Source: Paragonimus westermani
Lineage: Eukaryota > Platyhelminthes > Trematoda > Plagiorchiida > Troglotrematidae
Length of the DNA: 64,000 bases
Assembly (NCBI GenBank): GCA_008508345.1
Contig: QNGE01002347.1
Coordinates: 29,573 to 93,572, forward strand
Direction: 5' to 3'
Part shown: positions 12,099 to 64,000 of the stretch, in pieces
Layout: each line of letters starts with the position of its first letter
Numbering within the stretch: position 1 is the first letter of the stretch
The notes under the pieces: model-generated
Told to the model about the DNA's origin: nothing
Databases searched by the model: none
Seen by the model: only the letters and a program-made list of their open reading frames with translations
Translations under genes and position numbers: made by a program

Positions 12099-64000
<51,902 letters not shown>

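Overview
The window looks like an intron-rich, retroelement-laden animal nuclear genome, most probably a flatworm and perhaps a digenean fluke. That is an inference from short host exons separated by introns of up to about 14 kb and from a mixed load of Penelope-like, gypsy (mag-like and CsRn1-like), BEL/Pao, LINE and tRNA-derived SINE copies. There are no bacterial-style operons or long host ORFs.

The only host gene I can recognise is a NEDD4-family HECT E3 ubiquitin ligase on the + strand, closest in architecture to WWP1/ITCH/Su(dx). Nine exons can be placed from 12099 to 63728, all with GT-AG introns and a reading frame that stays consistent across every junction (1457 coding bases, 485 complete codons). 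They encode three WW domains, matching WW2-WW4 of the family, and most of the HECT domain. The 5' part (C2 domain, WW1) and the last exon, which should carry the catalytic Cys, are not in the window.

Region by region: 1-12098, upstream or 5' intron sequence with a LINE RT scrap (4.65 kb), a Penelope-like element with near-perfect inverted arms (5.9-6.9 kb) and a decayed Penelope endonuclease (10.4-10.9 kb). 12.1-13.3 kb, the WW exons with an antisense SINE between them. 19.1-30.5 kb, the first HECT exons, with a larger Penelope-like element (25.2-28.2 kb) and a SINE (29.2-29.6 kb) in their introns. 30.5-44.4 kb, the largest intron, with LINE RT and LINE endonuclease remnants around a decayed CsRn1-like gypsy element, and another Penelope endonuclease. 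44.4-54.1 kb, an inverted SINE pair and a dead BEL/Pao element. 55.3-63.6 kb, a structurally complete but coding-defective mag-like gypsy element (57174-61242, antisense to the gene) with short LTRs, a PBS, a polypurine tract and a 5-bp target-site duplication.

The most interesting non-gene signal is a 39-41 nt hammerhead-ribozyme-like motif repeated in the Penelope-like elements. Helices I and III and the catalytic core match well, but helix II is weak.
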